From: SM23-32 sp964434535
GTDB taxonomy: Bacteria > Planctomycetota > Brocadiia > SM23-32
Reading direction: 5' to 3'
Assembly: GCA_964434535.1 (NCBI GenBank)
Contig: CAYSWA010000006.1
Span: forward strand, 50,968-114,967
DNA: 64,000 nucleotides
Shown: positions 8,659-16,828 of the stretch, one piece after another
Position numbering within the stretch: position 1 is the first letter of the stretch
Layout: every line of letters begins with the position of its first letter
Position numbers and translations under genes: made by a program
Notes under the pieces: generated by a model
Seen by the model: the letters and a program-made list of their open reading frames with translations, nothing else
What the model was told of the DNA's origin: nothing
Databases searched by the model: none

Positions 8659-9282
8659 CTATCGTCCGTCGAAGACCGCGTCCAGCAGAAGCGCCTTCGC
8701 CTCGGCGGCCACGGCGTCGAAAGTCTCCGCCTCGCGCTTGCCGAAGTAGAAGGTCACCCCGGCCAGCATGCTCCAGATCGCGTCCACCGTCGCCTCCTGC
8801 CGCCCGGCCGACCGGGCGTAGCCGGCCCGCTCCAGCACCCCGGCCACCAGCGCCTTGCAGGCGTCCTCTTTGAGCCGGAGCCGCTCGACCTGCTCCGGCT
8901 CCAGCGCCCCGCCGCGCGGCCCCCCGGCCTCGCGCTGGAGGACGAAGAAGATGACCTCGAAGTACTCCGCCTGGTCGCGGGCGAAGGCCAGGAAGGCATC
9001 GATCAGCGCCTCGGCCTGCGCCCTGGCCGGGGCGGCCTCGTCCAGCACGTCCTCCAGGCGGGCCATCAGCCGGTCGTAGCCCTCCAGGAGCAGCTCGGCG
9101 TACAGGGCGCCCTTGCTGGGGAAGTAGAGGTAGAGGGTGCCGGGCGCCAGCTCGCAGGCATCGGCGATCCCGGGCATCGTCGTGCCGAGGTAGCCGCGCT
9201 TCCAGAACAGGCGCCGGGCGGCGCCGAGGATGTCCTCCCGCCGCCGGCGCTTCTCGCGCAGCCGTCTCTGCCGGGTGGTCAC
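8659..9282 (-). CDS. TetR/AcrR family transcriptional regulator
   Basis: The protein has 207 residues. The N-terminal DNA-binding domain is clear: REDILGAARRLFWKRGYLGT, TMPGIADACELAPGTLYLYF, then PSKGALYAELLLEG. The C-terminal ligand-binding region (residues 70-200) has no recognisable effector signature. It contains WSMLAGVTFYFGKREAETF, similar to FadR/YcdC-like regulators, which would hint at acyl-CoA or lipid effectors, but this is weak. A perfect 6+6 inverted repeat directly next to its own -10 element suggests autorepression. The yugP-leuC operon starts about 165 bases downstream of it in the same direction and could be a second target. Confidence 0.9.
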   Translation of the reverse strand: MTTRQRRLREKRRRREDILGAARRLFWKRGYLGTTMPGIADACELAPGTLYLYFPSKGALYAELLLEGYDRLMARLEDVLDEAAPARAQAEALIDAFLAFARDQAEYFEVIFFVLQREAGGPRGGALEPEQVERLRLKEDACKALVAGVLERAGYARSAGRQEATVDAIWSMLAGVTFYFGKREAETFDAVAAEAKALLLDAVFDGR

Positions 9283-9322
9283 GCGCTCGCCCCTGGCACC
9301 GGAAATGAAGTCCGGTCACTTA

Positions 9323-9364
9323 CTGAACGACGTTCAGCTTAACGTGACGGGCGGGGCCCGTCAA
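9323..9364 (-). promoter_or_regulatory. tetR promoter with palindromic operator
   Basis: Minus-strand -35 TTGACG (9364-9359), 17 bases, -10 TAAGCT (9341-9336). Adjoining and overlapping the -10 is CTGAACGACGTTCAG (9323-9337), a perfect CTGAAC/GTTCAG inverted repeat with a 3-base spacer. Size and placement are as expected of a TetR-family operator blocking its own transcription. Confidence 0.55.
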
Positions 9365-9433
9365 GGAGGTTTTGGGCGTGGGGGGGCGCGCGCGTCCCCG
9401 AATGGAGCCCCCCACGCGGGCGCGATAAGTCGT

Positions 9434-9453
9434 ATAGGTCCTATGAGACCTAT
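9434..9453. repeat. Short inverted repeat ATAGGTC/GACCTAT
   Basis: ATAGGTC at 9434-9440 and GACCTAT at 9447-9453 form a 7-bp stem with a 6-base loop. It lies inside the tetR upstream spacer, in an unusually AT-rich island of otherwise very GC-rich non-coding DNA (9365-9658) in which no gene is apparent. Confidence 0.4.
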
Positions 9454-9658
9454 GAAGGGCCGCCGGGCGCCCCCGGCTCTCGGCCGGCAGCAGCTCCCCG
9501 CCCAAATGCACCCGAATGGGACGCCGGGCGCCCCCCGTTCGGATAACATGCAGAGGCCCGGGGGCCCGCGGCGCCCTTCAACGGGCTCCAGGAGCCCCAT
9601 TACGAAACGAACCGAAAACGGCGACGCGGCCCGCACGCGCCCTTCCGCCCCCGCTTCC

Positions 9659-9760
9659 TCACAACAGCAGCGCCAGGAGGAGGCCGGCGGCGAGCGCGAT
9701 CAAAGCTGACCACAGCAGCCACAGGTTGTCTCCGAACCGCCAGGGAGGCAGGACCTTCAT
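9659..9760 (-). CDS. Small single-span membrane peptide (33 residues)
   Basis: A short open frame begins at ATG 9760 behind a good ribosome binding site (GGGAGGACGC then ATG). It encodes MKVLPPWRFGDNLWLLWSAL followed by IALAAGLLLALLL, an N-terminal basic/aromatic head and one hydrophobic helix of about 20 residues ending at the stop. The clear Shine-Dalgarno, strong hydrophobic composition and position in an otherwise non-coding gap support a real gene. No family is recognised. It ends well before the TetR promoter and follows the lipoprotein gene at 9838 on the same strand by 77 bases. Confidence 0.55.
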   Translation of the reverse strand: MKVLPPWRFGDNLWLLWSALIALAAGLLLALLL

Positions 9761-9837
9761 GCGTCCTCCCAAAGCCCAGGCGACGGTCGCCGTTCCCCGC
9801 GCCCTCGGCGCGAGGCCGGCCGGCTCGGCCCGGCGCC

Positions 9838-10425
9838 TCAGCGCCCGCCGGTAAGCTGGTGGCGGCGCTCGTGGATGAAGGCGTTCAGCTCGTCCATGGC
9901 GTCGACGATGGCGGCCCCGAACAGCTGGTTCAGGAACCTCATGTTCATGGCGCTATGGTCCTGCCTGAGCTGGCTGCGACGCCCCGTGACGGTCTGTGTG
10001 ATGGTCCGGCCGCCGCCGCTCTGGATGGCGGCCCGGATCACGATGGTGGCCTCCTCGTTGTGGAACGCCGTGGGGGCAGGGCGGTAGTCCAGCTCCTGGA
10101 CCGTCAGGTGCACCAGCACGTCGCCGGCCGAGGCCGCGGGCGCCCGGTCCCCGCTCGCGACAGAGGTGGACCGGAAGAGCTGGCGCAGGCCGTTGCGCGC
10201 GGCCCTCTCGACGGCGCTGCGCACGGGGACGACGTATTCGCCCATCATCGGATAGACGCTCTGCTGCTCCCGGGCGTCGACCACGATCACGCAATGGCGA
10301 TCCATTCGCGTGGTGCGCGGATAGCGCTTGTAGGGCCCCGATACGTCCGGCTTGACGTGCAAGGTGCAGCCGGCGGCCAGCATCAGCAGCGGCAGCGTCA
10401 TCAATGCGCACGTTCGCTTCGGCAC
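9838..10425 (-). CDS. Putative lipoprotein, hypothetical
   Basis: The 195-residue product has a lipoprotein signal: basic start MPKRT, hydrophobic stretch ALMTLPLLMLAAG and lipobox LAAGC, so the mature protein would begin at Cys20. The mature part contains VYPMMGEYVVPVRSAVERA and VLVHLTVQELDYRP, resembling the alternating-strand pattern of YajG/LpoB-type or DUF4136-like small lipoproteins, but no family is certain. It follows another lipoprotein gene by 50 bases, so both are likely co-transcribed and exported to the envelope together. Confidence 0.78.
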   Translation of the reverse strand: MPKRTCALMTLPLLMLAAGCTLHVKPDVSGPYKRYPRTTRMDRHCVIVVDAREQQSVYPMMGEYVVPVRSAVERAARNGLRQLFRSTSVASGDRAPAASAGDVLVHLTVQELDYRPAPTAFHNEEATIVIRAAIQSGGGRTITQTVTGRRSQLRQDHSAMNMRFLNQLFGAAIVDAMDELNAFIHERRHQLTGGR

Positions 10426-10475
10426 TTCGCCACCTCCCTGGGGTCGTTGTCCACGGAAGCTGGGTCAACCGCACC

Positions 10476-11078
10476 TCAGCGCCACAGGCGCGGGTTCTCG
10501 ACCATCTGCACGATCACGCTCTCGAAGATGTCCCGCTGAGCGCGGCCCGCTGCGATGAAGGTGGTCGGTATCGCCGGCAGGGCGATCCAGCCGATCAGGA
10601 CCTTGAACTCCTCGTACGCCTCCACCCTTGCCAGCTCCCTGCCCGAGGCGCTGTGCACGGCGCCCTCGCAATCGAGCGAGACACGGTCGACGGCGGGCAC
10701 GATGAACAACGTGAACCCGCAGACGAATGTCAGAACCTGGTTGAAGTGCTCCTCCTCTTCGATGTTCAGGACCAGCTCCAGGTCCGGGTCCGGCACGTCC
10801 GTGCCCACCTCGCTGAAGAGGCCGCTATCCTGGAACACATCGCATGCGACCTTCTCGTAGGTCTCCGTCCGGTCCGTCCCGGCCCCGCCCTGGTCGTTGG
10901 CCAGGTGGCGCGCGCTGATGCTCAGCAGCAGGCTCTTCTCGGGTGGCCGGTCGCACGAGGAGACGACCTCCTCGTAGCGCTCCGAATGCGGATCGATCGT
11001 GGACCGCCAGCCCGCGCACCCCGAGGCGAACACAACCATACACAAAAGCACGCCGGCGAATGCCGCTCTACGCATCAC
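10476..11078 (-). CDS. Putative lipoprotein, hypothetical
   Basis: The protein has 200 residues with a lipoprotein signal peptide (MMRRAAFAGVLLCMVVFASG) and lipobox FASGC, giving Cys21 as the lipidated residue. After it come a polar region with CDRPPEKSLLLSIS, an acidic strand LELVLNIEEEEHFN, and a hydrophobic stretch VLTFVCGFTLFIVPAV that could be buried or membrane-associated. The C terminus has IGWIALPAIPTTFIAAG, another hydrophobic run. No family was recognised. A consensus promoter (TTGACA, 17, TAGCAT) lies about 65 bases upstream and probably drives this gene and the lipoprotein after it. Confidence 0.78.
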   Translation of the reverse strand: MMRRAAFAGVLLCMVVFASGCAGWRSTIDPHSERYEEVVSSCDRPPEKSLLLSISARHLANDQGGAGTDRTETYEKVACDVFQDSGLFSEVGTDVPDPDLELVLNIEEEEHFNQVLTFVCGFTLFIVPAVDRVSLDCEGAVHSASGRELARVEAYEEFKVLIGWIALPAIPTTFIAAGRAQRDIFESVIVQMVENPRLWR

Positions 11079-11140
11079 ACCTCTCCCTCCGCAGGAAGTC
11101 GACCGCCCGAAAACCGTCCCGATACTCGCAGGCGCACGCT

Positions 11141-11169
11141 ATGCTATGAAGACTGCGGCCCGCTGTCAA
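11141..11169 (-). promoter_or_regulatory. sigma70-type promoter for lipoprotein pair
   Basis: Minus strand consensus TTGACA (11169-11164), exactly 17 bases, TAGCAT (11146-11141). Confidence 0.6.
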
Positions 11170-11214
11170 GCAGGACGGCGACGCGGCCCGTCACGGCCGA
11201 GGACGAGTGAGGGC

Positions 11215-11727
11215 CTACCACTTCTCCTGGTGGACGCGGTGGGGCTCGTAGCGGTCGGCCGGCTCGGGCTGCTCGGCCGGGCGGCCGATCGAGACCAGCG
11301 CCAGGCACTCCACCCCCTCCGGCAGGGCGAGGATGCGCTTGAGGCCCGCCTCGCGCTCGGCGACCGGGTGCACGCCGAGCCAGACCGCCCCCAGCCCCAG
11401 CGCGTGCGCCGCCAGCAGGATGTTCTGCGTCGCCGCCGAGCAGTCCTGGACCCACATGTCCTTGTACTTCTCCAGCGCCAGCTCGGCCGTCACGGCGATG
11501 CAGAGCGCCGCCTCCTCCAGCATCCCCGCGTAGGGGTGCACCCTGGTGATCTGGCGCATCGTCTCGCGGTCGCGCACGACCACGAAGTGCCACGGCTGCT
11601 CGTTGCCGGCCGACGGGGCGGCCATGGCGGCCCGGAGGATCGTCTCGACGTCCCGCTCGCTGACCGGCTCCTCGGTGTAGGCGCGGACGCTGCGGCGCGT
11701 CATCAGCAGGTTGATTCCCTCGCGCAT
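11215..11727 (-). CDS. Nitroreductase family protein (second copy)
   Basis: The 170-residue protein begins MREGINLLMTRRSVRAYTEE, with the FMN-pocket segment AAPSAGNEQPWHFVVVRDRE and the C-terminal LGAVWLGVHP typical of the family. The start is ATG 11727 rather than the in-frame ATG at 11733, because AAGGGAG lies 6 bases from the former but only 1 from the latter. Similarity to the nitroreductase at 1034-1537 is limited to the family motifs, so they look like separate subfamilies rather than a recent duplication. DRYEPHRVHQEKW at the C terminus is the usual subfamily ending of small putative NADH oxidoreductases. Confidence 0.88.
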   Translation of the reverse strand: MREGINLLMTRRSVRAYTEEPVSERDVETILRAAMAAPSAGNEQPWHFVVVRDRETMRQITRVHPYAGMLEEAALCIAVTAELALEKYKDMWVQDCSAATQNILLAAHALGLGAVWLGVHPVAEREAGLKRILALPEGVECLALVSIGRPAEQPEPADRYEPHRVHQEKW

Positions 11728-11767
11728 CGTCATCTCCCTTCGCGGATCGTGTGCCCCCCGGCCGGCC

Positions 11768-11796
11768 ACGATAAGCGGCCGCCTGCGGGCTGTCAA
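11768..11796 (-). promoter_or_regulatory. sigma70-type promoter for nitroreductase
   Basis: Minus strand TTGACA (11796-11791), 17 bases, TATCGT (11773-11768), about 40 bases before the ATG. Confidence 0.6.
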
Positions 11797-11837
11797 GCCG
11801 TGCGGCGCGGGGGAGGCAGGGCCGGCCCGCGGCACCG

Positions 11838-12734
11838 TCACTTCATCAGCAGCAGGCTCAGGGCCATCACGGCCATGCCGGCCAGCAGGCCGATCAGGCT
11901 GTCGTGCCCCTTACCGTAGGCCCGGCTCGTGGGCAGCAGCTCGTCCAGGCTGATGTAGACCATGATCCCCGCCACTGCGGCGAAGAGCGCGCCCATCACC
12001 TGCGGCGGGATCGCGCCCGACGGCCCGCCGACCAGGAAGCGCAGGGCCACGTAGCCGATGGCGGCCCCGACCGGCTCGGACAGGCCGCTCAAGGCCGAGT
12101 AGATGAACGCCCGCCGGCGCTTCCCCGTGGCGTAGTAGATCGGCACGGAGACGCTGATGCCCTCGGGGATGTTATGCAGGGCGATGGCCACGGCGATCGC
12201 CACGCCGAGGCCGGGGTCCTCCAGGGCGGCCAGGAAGGTGGCGAGCCCCTCCGGGAAGTTGTGGATGCCGATGGCCAGCGCGGTGAAAAGGCCCATGCGC
12301 AGGAGGCTCTTCTGGTGCAGGGCGTGGTCGTGGCGCTGGCCGTCGGCCGTCGCGCCCTGGCCCACATGCGGCAGCGGCGTGGGCGCGTCGGGATCGCGCA
12401 GGGGAGCGCTTTCCTGGCGGGCGTGGGTCTCGTGGGGGTTCTCGGCGGAGGGGATGGCGGCATCGATCAGCGCGATCAGGGCGATGCCGGCGAAGAAGGC
12501 GCCGACGTTGACCCAGTGGCCCCAGTAGTTGCCGTAGGCGGCGGTCAGGGCGTCGACGCCCTTGAAGAAAATCTCGACGAACGAGACGTAGATCATCACG
12601 CCGGCCGAGAAGCCCGTGGCCACGGAGAGGAAGCGGTAGTTGGTGCGCCTGGCGAAGAAGGCGATGGCGCTGCCGATGCCGGTGGCCATCCCGGCGAAGA
12701 GGGTGAGCCCGAGCGCCAGGTAGACGTTGCCCAT
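11838..12734 (-). CDS. zupT: ZIP family metal transporter (ZupT-like)
   Basis: The protein has 298 residues with eight predicted hydrophobic spans. The two metal-coordinating motifs of the GufA/ZupT ZIP subfamily are intact: IGIHNFPEGLATFLAAL and IALHNIPEGISVSVPIYYAT. A histidine-rich cytoplasmic loop (HETHARQ, GQRHDHALHQ) lies between the third and fourth spans, as is common for ZIP proteins and possibly a metal-sensing loop. The expected role is uptake of zinc, iron or another divalent cation across the inner membrane. It follows the radical SAM gene on the same strand by 52 bases. Confidence 0.92.
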   Translation of the reverse strand: MGNVYLALGLTLFAGMATGIGSAIAFFARRTNYRFLSVATGFSAGVMIYVSFVEIFFKGVDALTAAYGNYWGHWVNVGAFFAGIALIALIDAAIPSAENPHETHARQESAPLRDPDAPTPLPHVGQGATADGQRHDHALHQKSLLRMGLFTALAIGIHNFPEGLATFLAALEDPGLGVAIAVAIALHNIPEGISVSVPIYYATGKRRRAFIYSALSGLSEPVGAAIGYVALRFLVGGPSGAIPPQVMGALFAAVAGIMVYISLDELLPTSRAYGKGHDSLIGLLAGMAVMALSLLLMK

Positions 12735-12786
12735 TCGCGCGCGTTGTCCTCCGGGCCGAAGCCACGCCTGAGCGCGGCCGGGCGCC

Positions 12787-14403
12787 CTACCCGTCGGCCG
12801 GCGAGCGGGACGAGCCCGGCTCGCGGGCGAGCCTGAGCGCCTGCTTCGCCTCGGCCAGCTTGCGCAGGAAGGCGCCCTTCTTGAACTGCTCGGTCCACTT
12901 CTGGATGATGCGCCAGCCGGCCACGCCCATCAGGCTGTTGAACCATCGGCGCGACCAGCCCCGCCAGGCCGAGCGCAGATCGTGCAGGTGCAGCAGGACG
13001 ACGGGCAGGAACAGGACATTGAGCCCGACCGCCAGGAAGCGGCTGAACCGGTAGAAGCGTCGCATGATGCGCTGCACGGCGGCTTGCATCTGCTCGGCCG
13101 TCATCGGGTCGTCCGGCTCGAAGATCGGGAAGTTGCCGTCGTAGTACTCCCAGCCGACGTGGCGGATGGGGTAGACCCGGTTCTGCTCCACCAGCCGCTG
13201 CCTCAGCTCGGTACCCGGCAGCGGCACGGGCAGCAGCACCTGGAGCGTGTCGACGCGCGCCTTGCGGATGAACCGCCGGAAGCGCCTGACCCGCTCGCGG
13301 GCGCTCATGGTGAACTGCGCGTCGGGCCGCATGGGATAGCCGAAGATGAACATGCCGTGCACCGAGAAGCCGGCGCGGTGGTAGCGGCGCGTCATCTCCA
13401 CCATCTGCTCGGGCCGCAGGCGCTTGTTCATCGCCTCCAGCTCCTCGGCGATCGGCGACTCGAAGCCGATGGCCACGGTGTTGACGCGCGCCTCGCGCAT
13501 GGCGCCGAGCAGCTCGGCGTCGCCGGCCTTGTCGAGCCGGATCTGGGCGGTGATGCCGAAGCGGGCGCCGACGCGGTCCTGGTAGTCGCGCAGCATCCGG
13601 CAGAGCCGCAGCGTCTCGGCGCGGTCCTGGCCGAACAGGTCGTCCACGATGAAGAACCGGCGGGCCCCGTGCTTCTCGTAGAGGGAGGCGAACTGCTCCA
13701 TCAGGTGCTCGGCGGAGGCGTAGCGGGGCCGGCCCTTGACGGTGCAGAACTCGCAGTTCATCCCGCAGCCGCGCACGCGCCCGACCGGGTAGATGCTGAT
13801 CCGCGCGTTGCGCACCAGCGAGAAGTCGGGCGCCGGCAGCGCGTCCAGCGCGGCGACGTGGCGGGGCCCGCAGCGGCGGATCGTGCCGTCGGCGCGGCGG
13901 TAGGCGACGCCCCGCACGTCCTCCACGCCGCCGGCGCCGTCGAAAACGGCGAGCAGTTCCTTGATGGCCTCCTCGCCCTCGCCGGCCACGATGAAGTCGA
14001 CCCCGCCGTCCAGGGCCTCCTCGATGGTCTCGTCCACGAAGTGCTGGCCGCCGGCGATGGTGGGCACGCCGAGGCCCCGGTAGAAGGAGGCCACCTCCAG
14101 CAGGCGGGGGATGGTGCTGGTCAGGCCGCCGTAGAGGCCGACGGCGTCGGCCGGCCGCATCCGCTGGAGGGCCTCGTGGTCGGGCAGCCCGTCCCCGTCA
14201 CGCGGGGCGCGGCCGCGGTAGTTGTTCTCGTCGACCACCTCCACGTCCCAGCCCGCCACGTCGTTGAGGGCGGTGGCCACGCAGACCGGCCCGAGGGCCG
14301 TCATCTTGCGCGCGACGGCCGAGTAGACGTTGAAGGCGGGGTACACAGGAATGACCATGCGGAACCTGCGCCTGCGCCCATGTGTGTGCTGCGCCGAATG
14401 CAT
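12787..14403 (-). CDS. B12-binding-type radical SAM protein
   Basis: Start at ATG 14403 is favoured by an AGGGGGG ribosome binding site; ATG at 14358 (MVIPVYPAFN) is the alternative. From 14403 the protein has 538 residues. A cobalamin-binding-like Rossmann domain comes first (VGLYGGLTSTIPRLLEVASF, GVPTIAGGQHFVDETIEEAL, FIVAGEGEEAIKELL). The radical SAM core follows with the cluster motif C-GMN-C-EF-C (about residues 213, 217, 220) and the downstream FFIVDDLFGQDR and VNTVAIGFESP segments. A C-terminal region with NVLFLPVVLLHLHDL is hydrophobic and may touch the membrane. Such proteins include methyltransferases and lipid- or hopanoid-modifying enzymes; the exact reaction is unknown. Confidence 0.85.
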   Translation of the reverse strand: MHSAQHTHGRRRRFRMVIPVYPAFNVYSAVARKMTALGPVCVATALNDVAGWDVEVVDENNYRGRAPRDGDGLPDHEALQRMRPADAVGLYGGLTSTIPRLLEVASFYRGLGVPTIAGGQHFVDETIEEALDGGVDFIVAGEGEEAIKELLAVFDGAGGVEDVRGVAYRRADGTIRRCGPRHVAALDALPAPDFSLVRNARISIYPVGRVRGCGMNCEFCTVKGRPRYASAEHLMEQFASLYEKHGARRFFIVDDLFGQDRAETLRLCRMLRDYQDRVGARFGITAQIRLDKAGDAELLGAMREARVNTVAIGFESPIAEELEAMNKRLRPEQMVEMTRRYHRAGFSVHGMFIFGYPMRPDAQFTMSARERVRRFRRFIRKARVDTLQVLLPVPLPGTELRQRLVEQNRVYPIRHVGWEYYDGNFPIFEPDDPMTAEQMQAAVQRIMRRFYRFSRFLAVGLNVLFLPVVLLHLHDLRSAWRGWSRRWFNSLMGVAGWRIIQKWTEQFKKGAFLRKLAEAKQALRLAREPGSSRSPADG

Positions 14404-14549
14404 GAGGCACGACCCCCCTGAGTGGACATCGCCCACCATCATACACGTTTCGGCCCCGCCGCGCATCCCCGGGCCCGCCTCAGCCGCTGGTGCGCTCGCC
14501 GTCCTCGGAGCGGCCCGTCTGGCAGATGGCGGCGGCGCAATAGGCGCGT

Positions 14550-14753
14550 TCAGCCGGCCGCGGCGAGGGTATCGAGGAGGATCCTCGGCACGACCTCCGC
14601 CTTAATGCGCTGCCGCTCGGCCATCTCCTCGTCGGTGCGCCCGCAGAAGAGCGACTTCCGCGTCGGGATCACGTCGGAGACCTGGAGCAGCGCGGCGGCC
14701 TTGAAGCTCGCCAGCCCCATCTGCCCCGACCACGGCGACGAGTTGACGGCCTG
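14550..14753 (-). pseudogene. Unidentified gene remnant, C-terminal part
   Basis: Between an in-frame stop at 14756 and a stop at 14550 there are 67 open codons with coding-like composition, including MGLASFKAAALLQVSDVIPT and FCGRTDEEMAERQRIKAEVV. No start codon precedes the conserved-looking part, and the only ATG (14720) lacks a convincing ribosome binding site. The sequence looks like the C-terminal end of a longer protein whose 5' portion is gone. The family was not recognised. It sits in the 467-base gap between the radical SAM gene and the divergently oriented sugar epimerase gene; the remainder of that gap shows no feature. Confidence 0.4.
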
Positions 14754-14782
14754 TCAGCCGGACAGCTTGCCGGCGAGGAGGC

Positions 14783-14811
14783 TGGCGCGCTCGAGCGGGG
14801 GCGGGTATAAT
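14783..14811 (+). promoter_or_regulatory. Promoter for sugar epimerase/dehydrogenase pair
   Basis: Perfect TATAAT at 14806-14811 with a weak TGGCGC at 14783-14788, 17 bases upstream. The gene starts 60 bases downstream. Confidence 0.45.
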
Positions 14812-14870
14812 CCCCGCACTTCGGTCGCCGCCGCGCGGGTGCGGCGCATCTCTGGCAAGGAGAGGGGCCG

Positions 14871-15731
14871 ATGGGCAAGCTCAAGTACTCGGTCCACGCC
14901 TACGCCTGGACCCCGAGCTGGAGCAACGAGTCGCTCGACTGCATCGACCGCGCCGGCGAGCTCGGCTTCGACCTGATCGAGATACCCCTGATGGAGCTGG
15001 AGAAGGTCGATCCCGCGGCGATCCGCGAGCGGCTGGACGCCGTCGGCATCGGCGCCCTCACCTCCACGGCCTGCGACGAGGCCCACGACCCCACCGCCGA
15101 GGACGAGGCGGGCCGGCGCGCCGGCATCGAGTACCTGCTCGGCTGCGTGCGGGCGACGGCCCAGATCGGCGCCCCCATCTTCACCGGCGTTACCTACTCC
15201 GCGCTCGGGCGCCGCATCAGCGGGATGCCCGGCCAGCAGTACTGGGAGCGCGCCGCCGCCGCGCTCAGGGAGGCCGCCCAGTGCGCGCAGCAGTTCGGCG
15301 TGACCGTGGGCATCGAGCCGGTGAACCGCTACGAGACGTTCCTGGTCAACACCTGCGAGCAGGCCCTGCGCCTGATCGAGATGGTCGGCGAGCCGAACCT
15401 GAAGGTCCACCTCGACGCCTACCACATGAACATCGAGGAGGGCGACTTCTATGATCCCACGTTCGAGGCCGTCCCCCAACTGTGCCACTTCCACATGAGC
15501 GAGAGCCATCGCGGCACCGTCGGCACCGGCCTGGTCGACTGGGACGGCATCGTGGGGGCGCTCGTCGACGGCGACTACGCCGGCTGCGTGGGCATGGAGT
15601 CCTTCGTCGACGTCTCCCCCGCCATGGCCGGCGCCACCTGCATCTGGCGCACGCTGGCCGAGGACACCGACAAGAGCCTGGCCGAAGGGCTCGCCTTCCT
15701 GCGCCAACTGGAGCGTTTCTTCTACGATTGA
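14871..15731 (+). CDS. Sugar phosphate isomerase/epimerase (D-tagatose 3-epimerase-like)
   Basis: The 286-residue protein is a TIM-barrel xylose-isomerase-like enzyme (AP endonuclease 2 superfamily). Motifs match the ketose 3-epimerase group: GVTVGIEPVNRYETFLVNT with the first metal-binding glutamate, LKVHLDAYHMNIEE with the aspartate and histidine, LCHFHMSESHRGTVGTGLVD and VGMESFVD with the last glutamate. These residues bind Mn2+ or Co2+ and catalyse C3 epimerisation of ketoses. A GGAGAGGGG ribosome binding site precedes the ATG. The next gene, a zinc-free medium-chain dehydrogenase, follows by 35 bases and probably acts on a related sugar or polyol. Confidence 0.88.
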   Translation: MGKLKYSVHAYAWTPSWSNESLDCIDRAGELGFDLIEIPLMELEKVDPAAIRERLDAVGIGALTSTACDEAHDPTAEDEAGRRAGIEYLLGCVRATAQIGAPIFTGVTYSALGRRISGMPGQQYWERAAAALREAAQCAQQFGVTVGIEPVNRYETFLVNTCEQALRLIEMVGEPNLKVHLDAYHMNIEEGDFYDPTFEAVPQLCHFHMSESHRGTVGTGLVDWDGIVGALVDGDYAGCVGMESFVDVSPAMAGATCIWRTLAEDTDKSLAEGLAFLRQLERFFYD

Positions 15732-15766
15732 CCGGCAACCCGCTAAGGAAGGGAGAGGCACGAGAG

Positions 15767-16798
15767 ATGCCGAGGGAGCTGAAAGCCGTCAGGCCGCAGG
15801 AGCTGGAGTTCGTCGAGTATGACCTGCCCGCCCTGGAGGAGGGGCAGGTGCGGGCGCGCAGCGAGTTCGCCGCCGCCAAGCACGGCACCGAGATGGCCCT
15901 CTTCAAGGGCGACGCCGCCGAGCGGGGGCCCTATGACCGCGAGCTCGGCATCCACCTGGAGCGCCAGGGCCAGGGGGGCGGCTTCTGGCAGTTCACCGTC
16001 GGCAACATGTTCGTCGGCCGGGTGACGGAGGTCGGCTCCGAGGTCGGATCGCTCGAGCCCGGCGACCGGGTGCTCAGCTACGGCGGCTTCCGCGAGGTCC
16101 AGACCGTCCCCGCCACCTCGTGCTGGAAGGTGCCGGACGGGGTGAGCTGGCACTCGGCCGTCTGCCTCGACCCGGCGGGCTTCGCCATGGCGGCCGTGCG
16201 GGACGGGCAGGTGCGGGTCGGCGACGCCGTGGCCGTCTTCGGCATGGGCGCGATCGGGCTGATGGCCGTCCAGCTCGCCCGGCTCTCGGGCGCCCATCCG
16301 GTCATCGCCGTCGAGCCGCTCGTCAACCGGCGCGCCGCCGCCGAAGCGCTCGGGGCCGACCTCGTGCTCGATCCGACCGCCTGCGACGCGGGCAAGGAGA
16401 TCCGGCTCGCCACCGCGAAGCGCGGCGCCGACGTCTGCATCGAATACAGCGGCAACGTGCGCGCCCTCCAGCACGCCCTCCGCGGCGTCGCCTACGGCGG
16501 CAGCGTCGTCGCCGGCGCCTACCCGCCCCCCTACCCGGCGGGGCTGGACCTGGGGGCGGAGGCGCACCTGAACATCCCGAACATCGTCTTCAGCCGCGCC
16601 TGCTCCGAGCCGAACCGCGAGCACCCGCGCTGGGACGAGCCGCGCATCTACGCCACCTGCTGGCGGATGATCTGCGCGGGGAAGCTGCGCGGCGAGGAGG
16701 TCGTCGAGCCCGTCGTGCCCTTCGAGGAGGCGGCCGAGGCGTACATGGAAATCCTGGCCGCCCCGGAGAGGAACATCAAGCTCGGCGTCGAGTTCTGA
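15767..16798 (+). CDS. Medium-chain dehydrogenase/reductase, sugar/polyol type
   Basis: The protein has 343 residues. The NAD(P)-binding core AVFGMGAIGLMAVQLARLSG and the acidic end of the second strand (VIAVEPLVNR) are clear. The N-terminal GroES-like domain is present (DLPALEEGQVRARSEF, VGRVTEVGSEVGSLEPGDRV). The usual catalytic-zinc cysteine near residue 40 and the four structural-zinc cysteines are absent, so it is probably a zinc-independent member of the family. A start at ATG 15767 is preceded by GGAAGGGAGAGG. Substrate is unknown; pairing with a ketose epimerase suggests sugar catabolism. Confidence 0.85.
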   Translation: MPRELKAVRPQELEFVEYDLPALEEGQVRARSEFAAAKHGTEMALFKGDAAERGPYDRELGIHLERQGQGGGFWQFTVGNMFVGRVTEVGSEVGSLEPGDRVLSYGGFREVQTVPATSCWKVPDGVSWHSAVCLDPAGFAMAAVRDGQVRVGDAVAVFGMGAIGLMAVQLARLSGAHPVIAVEPLVNRRAAAEALGADLVLDPTACDAGKEIRLATAKRGADVCIEYSGNVRALQHALRGVAYGGSVVAGAYPPPYPAGLDLGAEAHLNIPNIVFSRACSEPNREHPRWDEPRIYATCWRMICAGKLRGEEVVEPVVPFEEAAEAYMEILAAPERNIKLGVEF

Positions 16799-16828
16799 GA
16801 TAGATTCTAAGCCCGGCGCTCCCCGCCC

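Noticed and set aside
6460..9342. 960-codon plus-strand open frame across leuC, yugP and tetR
   Set aside because: It spans three well-identified minus-strand genes, with repetitive Arg/His/Gly composition typical of an antisense frame in GC-rich DNA.
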